Numbered from the stretch's first letter, positions 11,609 through 22,703 are shown. The stretch: DNA of 64,000 bases from Desmodesmus armatus (GCA_007449985.2 VIIQ02000079.1:1-64000); one strand, 5' to 3'. The notes: a model not told the origin generated them from the letters alone. Program-made: numbers and translations.

Positions 11609-13600
11609 CTGGCGGCAGTGCGGCGGCAGCAACAGCAGCAGCTGGGGTGCCAGAGGGTTTGGGTGATGATGTGCTGCAGATGCTGCAGCAGGCTGCTGCT
11701 GCATTCGACAGCAGCAGGAAACTCATTACTGGCGACAGCAACAGCGCTGACTCACCAGCAGCAGCAGCAGCAGCGGCGGCGGCGGCGGAGGAGGAGGAGG
11801 AAGAGCGATCGGAGGGTGATGATGGCAGCGATGACAGCAGCAGTGACGACGAGGCTGCGGGTGACACCCCCACAGCAGCAGCAGCAGCAGGGGGTGCCAC
11901 GGAAAAGCAGAACAAGAAACAGAAGCAGCAGAAGAAGCGGGCTCCTAGGGGACCTGTCAGTGCTGCTGGCGAGGCAAGGGCAGCTCGTGTGCGAGCCGCC
12001 GCGGCAGCAATGGCAGCAGCAGCGGCGGCTGCAGCCGGCGCCGGCGGCAGCGGCCGCGCGGGTGACGGCACTGCTGCTCCCGTAGTGGCGGCTGGCCTGG
12101 CAGCAGCGGGGCTGTGGGAGGAGGGGGACGGGGAGCTGCAGGTGCGGCCGGGGGGTGCGGCAGCAGCAGGGGGTGGCGGCACAAAGTGGGAGAAGTTTGC
12201 GGGTAAGGCTGGCGGACGGGGCAGGGGCAGGGGTGGGGGCCGCGGCGGCGGCGGCGGCGGCCGAAGCAGCGGCGGCGGACGGCGGCAGAAGTGGGTGTGT
12301 TCGGACGATGAAGATGATTTCATCGATGACGGGGATGACAGCGAGCAGCTTGACGAGGCGGGGGTTATGTCATTGGGTGAGGAGGATGAGTCATCGGGGG
12401 CCGAGGATGACTCATGCGACCTCGAGGGGGATGACTCAGAGGAGGAGGGCGGCAGGGGCGGGGGCGCAAGGGGAAGCAGCAGCAGAAGCAGCGGCGTGCC
12501 GGCGGCTGCGATGCAGCAGCAGCAGCAGCGGGTGGTGGAAGCAGGGCAGAGGTGAGGATGGCGAGCCTCAGACGTGCTGCTGCTGCTGCTAAGGTACGGC
12601 TGGCAGAGGGGTCTGAGGAAGAGGAGGAGGAAGGGGTGGACACAGAGCCGAGCTCCCCAGCAGCAGCAGCAGCAGCGGCGGCGGCCGCGGCTGGTGGTGG
12701 GGAGGAGGAGTGGGAGGAAGAGGAGGAGTGCAGGGCGGTTGACGAGCTGCCTGAGTTCAGCAGGGCTGCCAAGAAACGCAAGGGGACAGCAGCAGCAGCG
12801 GCAGTGACGGCTGCTGGTGCTGCTGCTGCTGGTGACGGCGCTGACGATGACGTGGTCATTGACCTGTCTCAGGGAGATGACAGCGACACCGCAGCAGCAG
12901 CAGCAGAAGAAGAAGAAGCAGCAGCAGCAATGGCGGCTGCGGCACCAGTGGTGGGCAAGAAGCGTGGGAGGAGGCCCAAGGCAGCAGCAGCAGCAGCACC
13001 TGCTGCTGCTGCCAGTGACGATGTTGTCATTTCAGTCAGCAGCAGGGGCCGGGTGCGGAAGGTTAAGAAGCTGCCAGACATATACATCGACATAGACGCC
13101 CCAGAAGTGCTTGCAGCACCCAGGGCAGCAGCAGCAGCACCACCACCACCACCAGCCCCGGCAGCTGCAGCAGCAGCACAGGCTGACGACTTCCAGCAGG
13201 ACCAGCAGCAGCAGCAGGAGGAGGAGGTTGAGGGGGGTGCCTCGGCCCCATCATCAGCACCCACAGCAGCGCCTGCAGCATCAGCAGCAGCAGCAGCAGG
13301 GGAGGAGCCTGCAGACCAGGACATGCCTGATGCTGCTGCTGCTGCTGCAGCCGCTGAGCACCAGCCTGCAGAGAAGGACACACCTGCACCCACTGCTTCT
13401 GAGGCAGCAGCAGCAGCAGCAGCACCTGCTGCCACCGAGCACACAGAGGAGGCCCCCGAGACAACCCTGCCACAGAAGCACCCGCAGCTGCCGGCCCTGA
13501 TGCACAATCACCAGCAACCGCTGGCTCTGGCACACAAGCAGCAGCAGTCAGAGCAGCAGCAGCAGCAGCCGGCCTTGACGCACCAGCAGTAGCAGCATTT
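11431..13600 (+). CDS. Acidic, Ala/Gln/Glu-rich low-complexity polypeptide (SBNO tail or separate gene)
   Basis: An acceptor at 11430 opens DLSDLSPEQRLRQAKQKKQ, which would join the SBNO donor at 11084 in phase. What follows is poly-Ala/poly-Gln punctuated by acidic-basic blocks: SEGDDGSDDSSSDDEA, KQNKKQKQQKKRAPRG, a Gly/Arg-rich RGG-like stretch near 12200-12280, CSDDEDDFIDDGDD, VDELPEF, KKRGRRPK (AT-hook-like) and DIYIDIDAPE. Such composition suggests a disordered nuclear protein. No catalytic domain is recognised. The frame changes near 12510-12550 and 13440, inside repeat tracts, so the product cannot be read in one piece. Either splicing or indel errors could explain this. SBNO relatives normally end before this point, so a separate gene is equally possible. 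Reverse-strand frames here (poly-Ala/Ser) are shadows. Confidence 0.55.
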
Positions 13601-13860
13601 GCCGCCGTCCTTGATGCAGCAGCAGCCGCCGCCGCCTTGACACACCAGCAGTAGCAGCAGCAGCAGCAGCCGGCTTATACCCAGCAGCAGCCCCCGGCCC
13701 CGACGCACCAGCAGCTGCAGCAGCAGCCGGTGCTGACGCACCAGCAGCAGCAGCTGCTGCAGCAGCCGGCTTTAACCCAGCAGCAGCAGTTGCCGCCGCC
13801 AGCCCTGACGCACCACCAGCAGCAGCAGCCGACCCTGTCACAGCAGCAGCAGCAGCAGGT
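13601..13860 (+). repeat. Degenerate minisatellite coding (A)nGLDAPA or PALTHQQQQ
   Basis: A 36-45 bp unit rich in CAG and CCGGCCTTGACGCACCAGCAG-like blocks repeats about six times. It reads as poly-Ala with GLDAP-type spacers in one frame and poly-Gln with PALTH in another. A one-base phase change near 13620 and in-frame TAG/TGA codons interrupt either reading. It links the acidic region to the following helical domain. Confidence 0.6.
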
Positions 13861-14939
13861 GAGGAGGCCTCAGAGCTTGAGCCAGCTGCCATCAGTGCCC
13901 GAGTGCTGCAGCACCTGCGCTCACAACCCCCCGGCAGTACACTCAGCGTGAGGGCAGTACGGCTGGCGGTACAGGAAGCCACAGGCTGGGCGCTGGGCTC
14001 TGCTGCTGCCAAGGCGGCCGTCAAGGCGGCCTGCCATGCCTTCGTCGACCAGCAGCAGCAGCAGCAGGGTGAGGAGGGTGTGGGTAGGGATGCAGCTGCC
14101 CCAGTGGGGGCACCTGGGGTCGGTGAGGTCCGGGTTCGAGCCCGGGCGGTGGCACGGGTTTGACCCTGGCTGTAGCGATGGGGACAGCATCATGCAGCGG
14201 CTGCAGCAGGCTGTAGCACAGGTGCTGGGTGCCCTGGTGCTGCTGACAAGAGCATGAGGGTGGTGAAGGGTGAGGTGGCGGCTCTCCTGAGTCTCTCAGA
14301 GCAGCAGGCAGCAGAGCATAAGGATACAATCAAGGCTATGGTCAGGGCAGCTCTGGAGGCACAAGCAGCAGCAGAGGCTGCTGCTGCTGCTGCTGCTGGG
14401 GAGCAGGGGCAGGAGGAGGAGCTGGCAGCTCCCTCAGCTGACCTGCACCAGCCTGAGCAGCAGCAGGGGTCTGTTGCAGGTGCTGCTGCTGCAGCAGCAG
14501 CAGGGGACTCTCTTGCAGAAGACTTTGACGAGGACATTGAGGAGGAAGAAATGCCAGCATGTGTTGACGAGCTGCCTGAGTTCAGGCCCAAAAAGCAGCA
14601 GCAGCAGCAGCAGCAAAGCGCAAGGGCGGCAGCAGGAAGGGCAGCAAGGCAGCCAAGCAGGCCGCTGACGAATGGGAAGAGCAGCAGCAGCAGGAGGAGG
14701 GTGAGGGTGAAGAGATGGAAGATAGCCTTGACGATTTCATTGTTGAAGACGACGCCCCCATCAGCAGCAGCAGCAGGAAGCGCCGTAAGGCTGCTAGCAA
14801 CCCACCCCAGCAGCAGCAGCAGGAGGAGGATGCAGAAGAGGAGGCGTCAGCCGCCGCCGCCACCACTGCTGCTGCTACTGCTGCCGAGGGTGGCAGCAGT
14901 GGCAGCGGCAAGCGCCGGCGGCTTCAGAAGGGGGTAGCG

Positions 14940-14970
<31 letters not shown>

Positions 14971-16748
14971 AGATGGAGGATCTTGACATGCCTAGCTTGG
15001 ATGACATGCCTCCCTGGATGTGAATGATGACGAGGCAATGGAAGATGCAGAGCTTCTGGATGAACTCCTGCAGGACCTGGACAGCCCCGCTGCTGCCGCT
15101 GCTGCTGCACCAGCCGCCGGCGCTGCTGCTGCTGCTGCTGCCAAGCAGCCGGCGGCAGCAGCTGCAGCAGCTGCAGCAGGCAGGGCTGCAGTGATCAGCC
15201 CTGTCCCTGCAGATATGTTTGATGACACACCCAGCCCACAGGCAGCAGCAGCAGTAGGACCCTCTGCAGGGGGCCTGCAAGGCCTGCGCAAGGCCAGCAG
15301 TGGCGGCAGCAGCGACAGCACTACCACTGCTGCTGCTGTGGCTGTGCCGGCATGGGGTCTGCGCAAGAAGCGATCTGGCCTGTCTCCCTCAGCAGCATCA
15401 GCGCCTGCTGCTGCGGTGGCAGGCAGGGCCGGGCGGCAGTCACCGGAGGGCGTGTGTCATCGCCGACAGTGATGAAGAGGCTGACGAGCAGCAGCAGCAG
15501 CAGCAGAGTGAGGAGGGTGGTGCAGCAGCAGCAGCAGCAGCAGCGGAGCTTGCAGCAGTGAAGGCCCAGCTGGCTGCTGCACTGTCTGAGGTGGCTGAGC
15601 TTCAAAGGGCTGCAGCACAATCCCAGCAGCAGCAGCAGCAGCAGCAGCATGACGCTACTGCTACTGCTGCTGCTGCTGTGGAGCAGGAGAACGCAGAGAA
15701 ACAGCGGGTAGCCCTGCAGGCCGAGAAGGAGAGCCTGCAGCAGCAGCTGGCACAGCTCCAGCAGCAGCAGGTGGATGCATCAGCAGCAGCAGCAGCAGAA
15801 GCGGCGGCTGCAGATGCTGCTGCTGCTGCTCGTGGGAGGTCTGAGGAGCTTGAGGGTGAGCTTGCTGCTCTCAAGGAAGCTCATAGGGATCTTGAGGCAG
15901 CAGCAGCAGCAAAGCAGGCAGCAGCAGCAGCAGTAGCAGCAGCCTGCAGGGCGGAGCTTGAGGGCCAGGTGTCACTGCTGCTGCAGCAGCAGGAGCAGCA
16001 GCAGCAGCAGGCGGCTGAGAGGCTGGCAGCAGTAGAGGAAGAGAGGGAGCAGCTGCAGCAGCAGTTGAGTGAGAAGCAGCAGCAGCTGAGTGAGATGCGG
16101 CAGCAGCATGAAAGGGAGGTGGCAGCGCTGAGGCAGCAGCTGGCAGCAGCAGAAGCAGCGGCGGTTGCAGCAGCAGAGGCAGAGAGCCCTCGCTTTGCTG
16201 CTCCTGCTGCTGGCGGTGGTGCTACTGCCCTATTGGCCAGCACCCCAATGGGCAAGCCTGTGGCAGCAGGTACTGCTGCTGCTGCTGCTGCTCTCACTCC
16301 TATCACACCTGGCACCACTCTCACTCCTGCAACCGACTCCACAGCAGCAGCAGCAGTGGATGGTGCTGGAAGCTTCCCAGGGTTTGGCAGCCCAGTGAAG
16401 TGTGGTGATGCTGCAAAACCCTGCCAGTTTGAACAGGCTGTCACTGTCTCTGCAGAGCCATCCTCCCAGCAGCAGCAGCAGCAGCAGCAGCAGATCACTG
16501 CAGAAGATGTGCGGGCAGCGCTGAGTAAGCATCCCAAGGGGGTGACTGCTGTGCAGCTGCTGCAGGCCTTTGGCAGCAGCAGCAGCAGCAGCGGCGGCAG
16601 CCAGGGGTGTGGGCTGGTCGAGGTGTTGGGTGGGCTGCTGCAAGAGTTGGTAGATGATGTTGAGCTTGTGAGGAAGGGAGGCAAGGCGGCATGCAGCAGC
16701 AGGGTGGACATGGCAGATGTTGACACCCTGTTCATACCACTGCTGTGA
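13858..16748 (+). CDS. Coiled-coil, polyQ/polyA protein with small helical N-part and winged-helix-like C-terminus; several frameshifts
   Basis: The N-part, GEEASELEP then RVLQHLRSQPPGSTLSVRAV and VQEATGWALG (13858-14060), resembles small DEK_C-like helical domains, though weakly. After an intron, 14254 onward has VDELPEF, a basic RKGSKAAKQAADEWEE block and MEDSLDDFIVEDDAP. The piece after 15020 has EDAELLDELLQDLD, then VIADSDEEADEQ. 15540-16180 is a long Glu/Gln/Ala coiled coil. The end (16495-16748) reads ITAEDVRAALSKHPKGVTAV, LLQELVDDVELVRKGG and VDMADVDTLFIPLL, a winged-helix-like pattern, and stops at 16746-16748. Frame switches are needed near 14600, 15015 and 15465, all in or beside repeat tracts. 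Repeated VDELPEF and acidic motifs link it to the preceding region, so the two may be one gene. The family was not recognised. Confidence 0.5.
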
Positions 16749-16839
16749 AGCGGTGGTGTCTGCCCTGTTTTCGTGACCTTGGTGTTTGTTTGTGTGTGGA
16801 GCCTGACTATGCCAACTGCTGTCACTCAGATCGCACAGA

Positions 16840-16925
16840 CTACTCAGCAGCATGCAGCATCAGGGTGGACATGGCTGATGTTAACACTCTGTTTTTACGA
16901 GCACTTGTGTTCGCCTGCTGTATCT
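16840..16925 (+). repeat. Echo of the preceding gene's terminal coding segment
   Basis: GCATCAGGGTGGACATGGC, then TGATGTTAACACTCTGTTTT, copies the region coding SRVDMADVDTLF (16690-16735), about 150 bp downstream of it and beyond the stop codon. Confidence 0.65.
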
Positions 16926-17072
16926 CAGTGCTCTACCAGCACACATCTTTGCTGACAGCTATGTAGCGGTACGTGCTTTCAACTTGGTCCAGCGATGCAT
17001 GCAAGGCATGCAAGGGTGCCCTAGGCTGTAGGTGCTGGGGTTAGTGTAGGACTGTTGGTGTTGGTGCTGAGT

Positions 17073-17121
17073 CCATTGGTGGTTTAGGGTTTAAACCCTA
17101 AACCCTAACCCCATTGGTGGT
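17073..17121. repeat. Telomere-like perfect palindrome flanked by an 11-bp direct repeat
   Basis: 17081-17104 is a 24-bp perfect palindrome of two TTTAGGG-type units meeting head to head at 17092/17093. CCATTGGTGGT occurs at 17073-17083 and again at 17111-17121. Confidence 0.85.
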
Positions 17122-17242
17122 GTGGGCAGCTGAGGGCACTGGCCCTGCTAGGGCCAGTAGTACTAGTAGTGGGTAGGTGGGCATCAGCTTGGACTGTGAA
17201 GCAGCCGGCACCCACCCCGTCTGCGCAGGTCTGCGGGTTGTG

Positions 17243-17572
17243 TCATGCGCTCTGCGCTGACATCAATCCGATGCAGTAGAAGGGTGTGCCATGTAACAAC
17301 AGCGCATTTGCAGCCAGCCCTGAACTTGCTGCGGCCGCCTGTTTGGCAGCTGTGTTGTGGTAGATCGCAGAGGCTGAAGCTGGCGTGTCTGCCAACGAAA
17401 AGAAGTAGTTAGTGATTGCCAGCTGTGGTACTTTCAAGAAGACCTGCACACCGTTCTGCACACCTTGTAGCCCTGAAGAGTTGACAAGCAGTGACTTCCT
17501 TCATATCTTCATACTTACCAGCCGTGTGAAATCCAGGGTGCACTGTACAGACAAGGCAGCACAAGCCTGCAC
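17243..17572 (-). CDS. Last two exons of an unrecognised gene
   Basis: Reading the reverse strand, an acceptor near 17575 opens SQLLSRRVQACAALSVQC, then TLDFTRL, ending at a GTAAGT donor near 17510. An acceptor near 17451 then continues in phase with VFLKVPQLAITNYFFSLADT, ASASAIYHNTAAKQ and LLLHGTPFYCIGLMSAQSA to a TGA at 17243-17245. Two matching splice borders and non-repetitive composition support a real gene 3' end. The family is not recognised and upstream exons were not found with confidence. A degraded copy of the ITNYFFSL segment lies at 58020-58110 on the opposite strand. Confidence 0.45.
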
Positions 17573-18141
17573 TCTCCTGCTCAAAAGCTGCGACTGAGAA
17601 CACTGAAGTCTTCAGCATGAGTCTTTCATAGTGTCCAGTTGCAAACCATCAGCTGAAGTGTTACAAACCCCAACGGCTCGCCACATCCTGACCTGACCAC
17701 AAACTCACAACATGGCTTCAAACAGCACATGTCAACACTTCACGGCCATAATGCCCACCAAAATGCTGCATGAAACAGACAAGCGACAGAAACTGCTGCA
17801 TGAAACACACAAGCCCGCAGTCCCTACAACATCACAGGCTGCTGCAGCACACACACCCCACACCACCCTTCCTACTAAGGATTAGTAATTTGGGCACACA
17901 CGGCAGACGGAGCCAAAGCAAACATAGGGGAATGCCATGTGCGTGTGTCATAATAGGAATGACCAGTGCACACGACAGCACCCACACACCCTGCACAACA
18001 GCAGAAGGCCGCGGAGCTCCACCTTGGCAGCAGCTGGCCCCACCCTGCACTGACAGCAGAATGCTGCTGCCCCCAGCACAACCACCTTGCAACTGCCTAT
18101 AGCTCAGTGGCCCCACAGCACCAATGACACTGCTTGCACAA

Positions 18142-18218
18142 CAGCCCCACAGCACCAATCAGGGTTTGAGGTTTAGGGTTGCTAAACCCTGAACCCTCAA
18201 CCCCAGCCCCACAGCACC
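18142..18218. repeat. Inverted telomere-like motif flanked by a 15-bp direct repeat
   Basis: CAGCCCCACAGCACC occurs at 18142-18156 and 18204-18218. The 47 bases between contain GAGGTTTAGGGTT facing TAAACCCTGAACCCTC. The surrounding sequence has further loose copies of the direct repeat (18110, 18232), so local tandem repetition also contributes. Confidence 0.75.
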
Positions 18219-18619
18219 CTTGCAATGACACAGCACCAATGACACAACAGCCCCAAAACGCGCCTGCAGGCGTGCGTGGCAGGTGCCTGCACAACGCCAT
18301 CAGACACGCTGTATGTCGCGCCACAGGATGCGCATATGCATTCCGCCACAGGAAACAACCCTGCTGGCCCCCTCACAGGGTTGACGTCAGCAACAGCCAC
18401 TGCTACAGCTAGATAGCTTCAGCCCCTCTACACAGCAACATTGGCACAATGCCCCACACACCCACACTCCAGAACAGCAGCGACCACCCTTCATCCTGTT
18501 GCTTTGAGACACTGCACAGCTGTTGCTGAGGGCGCTACGCTGTGCTGTCGCACGCCGTGGCACAGCACAGCACAGCATGTCAGTGTGCGCGTCACATACA
18601 CAGCTGGTTGTGTCGCTGA

Positions 18620-20951
18620 TCACCGGACAACTGGGTCGTCGATGCCGATCGGTGCTGGTGGGGGGATCCAGCGGCCGGTGGCTGAGGTGCTCTCACCCAC
18701 TTTCCAGCCAGGGACCTGCACAGCAGGCAGCACCACACACACGTACAGTCAACACTTGTGCAGACGATCAGGACAGACCACAAATGGATGTGTGTCCATT
18801 ATGCATGGTCAGCTGCTGCTCTGCACTGCGCCCCTTGGCACGACTCCTGCGCACGAGTTCCGTGCCGTTTCGTTGTCATTGAAATGAACAAAGGAAATGA
18901 AGTTTGGAAGAGGTGAAGATTGCACCAAACCAGCCGTTTTTATGTATGTGTGAAGGCCCGCTTTTGTGTGTCGGTGTTGTGCAGCCAATGCTTCTGCCAG
19001 ACTGTTCGGGTTGATGCACTCCAGCTGCCAATCACACAGCTAAGGCAGCGGTGCACTGTGGCACAGAGCACCAAATACACCCTCCCAAAACCCCACTCAC
19101 ATTCTTCATGATGCGTGCTTCCTCCTCCAGTGCGGCCTTGCGGTTGGCCACCCACCTGCACAGCACAGCACATCACAGCACAGCACATCGCAATGCAGCA
19201 TATCGCAACGCAGCGCAGCGCGTCCCAACGCAGCTGATGCAACGCAGTGCACGACACACGGAAAGAGCCATGGAGCTGCTGTCGCAATCGCTGTCGGCTC
19301 AATGCGCGAGCCTTACACGCCACTACTGCTGCCGCTGCCGCTGTTGCTGCCGCTGTTGCTGCCGCTGTTGCTGCCGCTGTTGCTGCCGCTGTTGCTGCCG
19401 CTGTTGCTGCCGCTGTTGCTGCCGCTGCTTGAGCAGATATGTATGGCACGTGTGCTGCTGCTGCTAACCGCCCTACAGAAAGAAAAAGGCAAAAAAGGCA
19501 AAAAAAGAAGCAAAGCAACGGCAGGGCGGCGTCCCCCCCCCCCAAACCCCCACCCCCCTCAACGCACCTAATGTCCTCCTCTGCCTGCAGCACTGGGATG
19601 AGGGGAGCCCTGTGCATATCCAACGCACGCAGGCCAGCCCTACACAACACAGCACAGCATGGCACAGCCGTCGACAAGCAAGCGGGGGAGTGACAGGTCT
19701 GCTGTTGCTGATCAGCAGGCGCATCACCCAACCTGCTGCTGCCAAGGCATATAGTCGACAGTGGCCCTGGTATGCTGCTTGCTTATGCTGTTTCTGTTCA
19801 ACTGCGAGCTGTGCTTAACGTATCGGCAGCATTTCCTCCCTCAAACAGCAGCAGCTGCTGCCTGCTCAAGAGGTGGCCTGTCTGATCCCCCTGCCTGCTG
19901 TGCCCAGCTGCTGCACTGCGCTGCTGCGTGTGACCTCACTCACTTTCTGTTCTGGATCAGGTGGTACATCTGCAGCAGCGACAGGCAGCAGCAGCAGCAG
20001 GGGGGTTGATACAGGGTTAGTAGCAGAAGGATTGTACAGGTTTTGAGGCGAACCCACTGTGTGCTGTTCGGGTGCCGCTGTGCTGCTTATACGGTACGCT
20101 GTTGTAACAGCGGCCTGATAACGGGAGGGTCCTGTAAGTGTGCATCGACTGCTGTGCAGTATGCAGATGGCCTCTTGCATGCCGCTGAATCTGTGCAGCA
20201 AACACACGCCAAAGGTCAAACACACACCAAGCTGTCTTTGTCGTTGTGTGCAACTGCACATGGCCGTCATCACACCCATTTTCTCGAGTCACAGCTGACC
20301 TGGTAGTATCCATACACCATGACAGCACCGCCCACAGCAAAGATCGCCACACCAGTAGGTCCTGTGCTGGGCAAGCGGCGCTGGATGCGGATGGAGGGGA
20401 ACCCTCCTACAGGAGGCATGTCCTGCACGATGGGCATGTCCTTGACGGACTGCAGACACATAGGAACGCACAGGAACGCATAGGAAAGCACACAACGGCA
20501 GCAGAAGGAGGAACAGCAGCAAGGTCAAGGGACAGTTTGCTGTGACAGTGGCGCTGTTGCAGCAGGGAGGTGGGGAGGGGGCGGGGGGTCGACAGAGTGG
20601 CTCACAGGGAACCATTGCCAGCGTCTGCATGTCAGAAAGATAGAGATGCATGTGCAGTGAGGTTTTATATGCAGTGCAGTGCTCTGTTCGCAAGGCCAGG
20701 GATTCCAGAGGGTGCACTGCTGGGGAGCAATAAAACACTGCTGTTGCTGGGGCACAAAACCAGGCTGGCGCAACTGGGGCCCAATGCAGGCTGTGGTCAG
20801 CGTATCTGACAACGAATAGCAACGCCACACAGCACAGATCACTGCTCGGCGGTCGACAGAGCTTCATCAACAGCAGCAGATCGCCAAAGTCCACTTCCAC
20901 TCGGTCACGCACCGTCATGCCCGGAAAGCCACGTTTGAGTGTCTCCGTCAT
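18620..20951 (-). CDS. NDUFA13: NDUFA13/GRIM-19-type complex I accessory subunit (B16.6), six exons, complete
   Basis: Exons on the reverse strand are 20951-20913 (MTETLKRGFPGMT), 20449-20300, 19969-19944 (26-nt microexon MYHLIQNR), 19639-19568, 19155-19101 and 18715-18620. All introns are GT-AG, and phases match at every junction. The product is 145 residues, against about 144 for the animal protein. Hallmarks are SVKDMPIVQDMPPVGGFPSI at the start of exon 2, a single membrane segment (GPTGVAIFAVGGAVMVYGYY), PLIPVLQAEEDIR matching the LLPLLQAE(T/E)D signature, EEEARIMKNVPGWKVGES, and a Trp-Ile-Pro-Pro tail. Family knowledge: the subunit sits in the inner mitochondrial membrane at the base of the NADH dehydrogenase matrix arm. 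Introns carry simple repeats, including CACAG pentamers and a CTGTTGCTGCCG tract near 19320-19430. No frame lesion was seen. Confidence 0.93.
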
Positions 20952-21399
20952 GTTGGATCCCGAACGCCCCTAAAGGGGGCCAAACGTCGGGGGGAGTGCC
21001 TACTGTAGAGCTGCAAGAGCTCTGCTCCCTGCTGCTGCAGAAATGAGAGCTCTATCTCTGCTGCAAGCTACTGCCTCTGCGCAATACGATGCTTGGATGC
21101 TGGAGATTCGCCTGCTGTTGCCTTCTGGAGTATGTGCGTTGCAGTTGTGGGTGGTATCTCAAGTGAGGGGTGGTTTGACTCTGCCTGGGGAGAGGGGGGG
21201 TCCATCTGCAATTTGTACGCAGGGTGTGCTGGATGGAGTGCTGCAGGGAGTGGAAAGGAGCCGCTCACACACGTAACAGTTGAGCATACAGCGTACTGAG
21301 CTCCTACCAGCAACCGTGTGGGTGGCCGCCATGCCCTGACCCCACACCATATCATGCCACATAGCAAGCCATGCACACGCATTTCACCCTTGTGCGCCG

Positions 21400-22130
21400 T
21401 TACAGCCCACACAGCAGCACCACAGCATCTGCACTCAGAGATGCAGGCTCTGCAGCGTCCTCCCCCAACTGGTCCAAGAAAGCCTCAGCTAGCTCAGGGC
21501 TTTTACACAAGCCAGCACCGCTGGGTGGTTTGGCACCAAAGGTGGCAGGGTGACAGCGCCCTGAGACACAAGCAACACACATAACTCAGCAGCTGCAGCC
21601 AACCCAAGTGCCAACTTTGCAGACTCTGCAGGATTAGCCAGGCCCCAGCAGCTGCACTAAGGGCCCAGGGCTACAGTTGCAATACAACACGATGCAGTAT
21701 CGTCAAAGCCAACTCACAAACAAGCGCACACACGCTTGTCCACTACCAGCGGCAGGTTGGCATCCCAACACACACCCAACACACCATGACAACACACATC
21801 ACACATCACGTGTTGTACACACCGCAGCACGCTTTGCAGCCAAGTGCCAACCTTGCAGACGCTGCCTGGCAAAATTAGCCAGGCCCCAGCAGCTGCACTC
21901 ATGGCCCAGCGCTGTGAAGCTTCTCCTCGATTTGCTTTAGGAACGCCTTGCCTTCTTCAGGGCTCAGGCACCTGCGACCGCCACCCCGACCATACCCCGG
22001 CCTGAGCGCTAGCTAGGCCCCCCACTGCAGCAGCTGCGCTCATGAGCGCCCTGATCAGGGCGCAGGGCTCTGGAGCTGTTCCTTCACTTGCTGCAAGAAC
22101 GCCTTGCCCTGTTCAGGGCTCAGGCACTTG
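21400..22130 (-). repeat. Three tandem versions of the HIR3-gene terminal exon
   Basis: The reverse strand reads KCLSPEQGKAFLQQVKEQLQ then a stop at 22055. A second version, CLSPEEGKAFLKQIEEKLHS, stops near 21900. A third, more diverged version, CKSPELAEAFLDQLGEDAAE, lies at 21440-21515. Flanking GCCAGGCCCCAGCAGCTGCA blocks near 21635 and 21877 repeat as well. The units are 150-400 bp apart. Only one can end the protein; the first is assumed here. Confidence 0.7.
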
Positions 22131-22671
22131 CGACCGCCACCAGAGCCGGGCCGGGGCGCTGAAGCAGGCGGCGAGCATACACCATCTGCCGCATGTGCCG
22201 GCCCTCCTGCTGCTGCAGCAGCAGCCGCTGCAGCCCCAGTTTGCAAGGGCAAGTGCACCTGCTCAGCCATAGGCCTGGCGGCCCCGCCTGCTACCTGAAA
22301 GCCTGCCTGCACTGCATGAGCCTCTGAGCCGAAAAGCCTGACTGGTCAACAGCTGAGCCTGCTGCTGATGCTGCTGCTGCTGCAGCTGCTGCGTCTTGCT
22401 GGTGGACGACAGCAGCCGCGTTCAACACTGCACGCTGCAACACCTCAAGTTCATCTGGCGGCAGCCCAACAACCCCAGGACCGACCTTGCTTAGGTCAAG
22501 AACTGGTGCAGCCTGTACTGCTGCTGCTGCTGTTGGTTGGCCCACTGGCGGAGGCTGCAAGCTTGCAGCTTGCAGCGGCAGCTGCTGGCTGCTAGTCTCA
22601 ACTGCAGCCAGGGAGGTGTCAGGGCCAGCTGGGAGCCGGAGGGTATGTGAGGGCGCTGCAGAGGGCCCGCC

Positions 22672-22703
<32 letters not shown>

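Noticed and set aside
11343..13507. Long Ala/Ser-rich reverse-strand frames
   Set aside because: Antisense of CAG/GCA coding repeats. The forward strand carries the acidic/basic motif alternation and the acceptor.
13560..13660. In-frame TAG codons in a CAG-rich frame as evidence for TAG=Gln code
   Set aside because: Some green algae do reassign TAG, but here the alternative poly-Ala frame is open across the same codons, and recognised exons of SBNO, HIR3 and NDUFA13 contain no internal TAG.
14125..14145. GGTTCGAGCCC B-box-like / T-arm-like sequence
   Set aside because: The T-arm stem is good, but no D-arm, anticodon stem or acceptor can be paired around it. A similar match at 30360 lies within HIR3 coding sequence. 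Probably chance in GC-rich DNA.
17081..17104. Chromosome end
   Set aside because: Only two telomere-like units facing each other, with unique sequence on both sides. It is interstitial, not a telomere.
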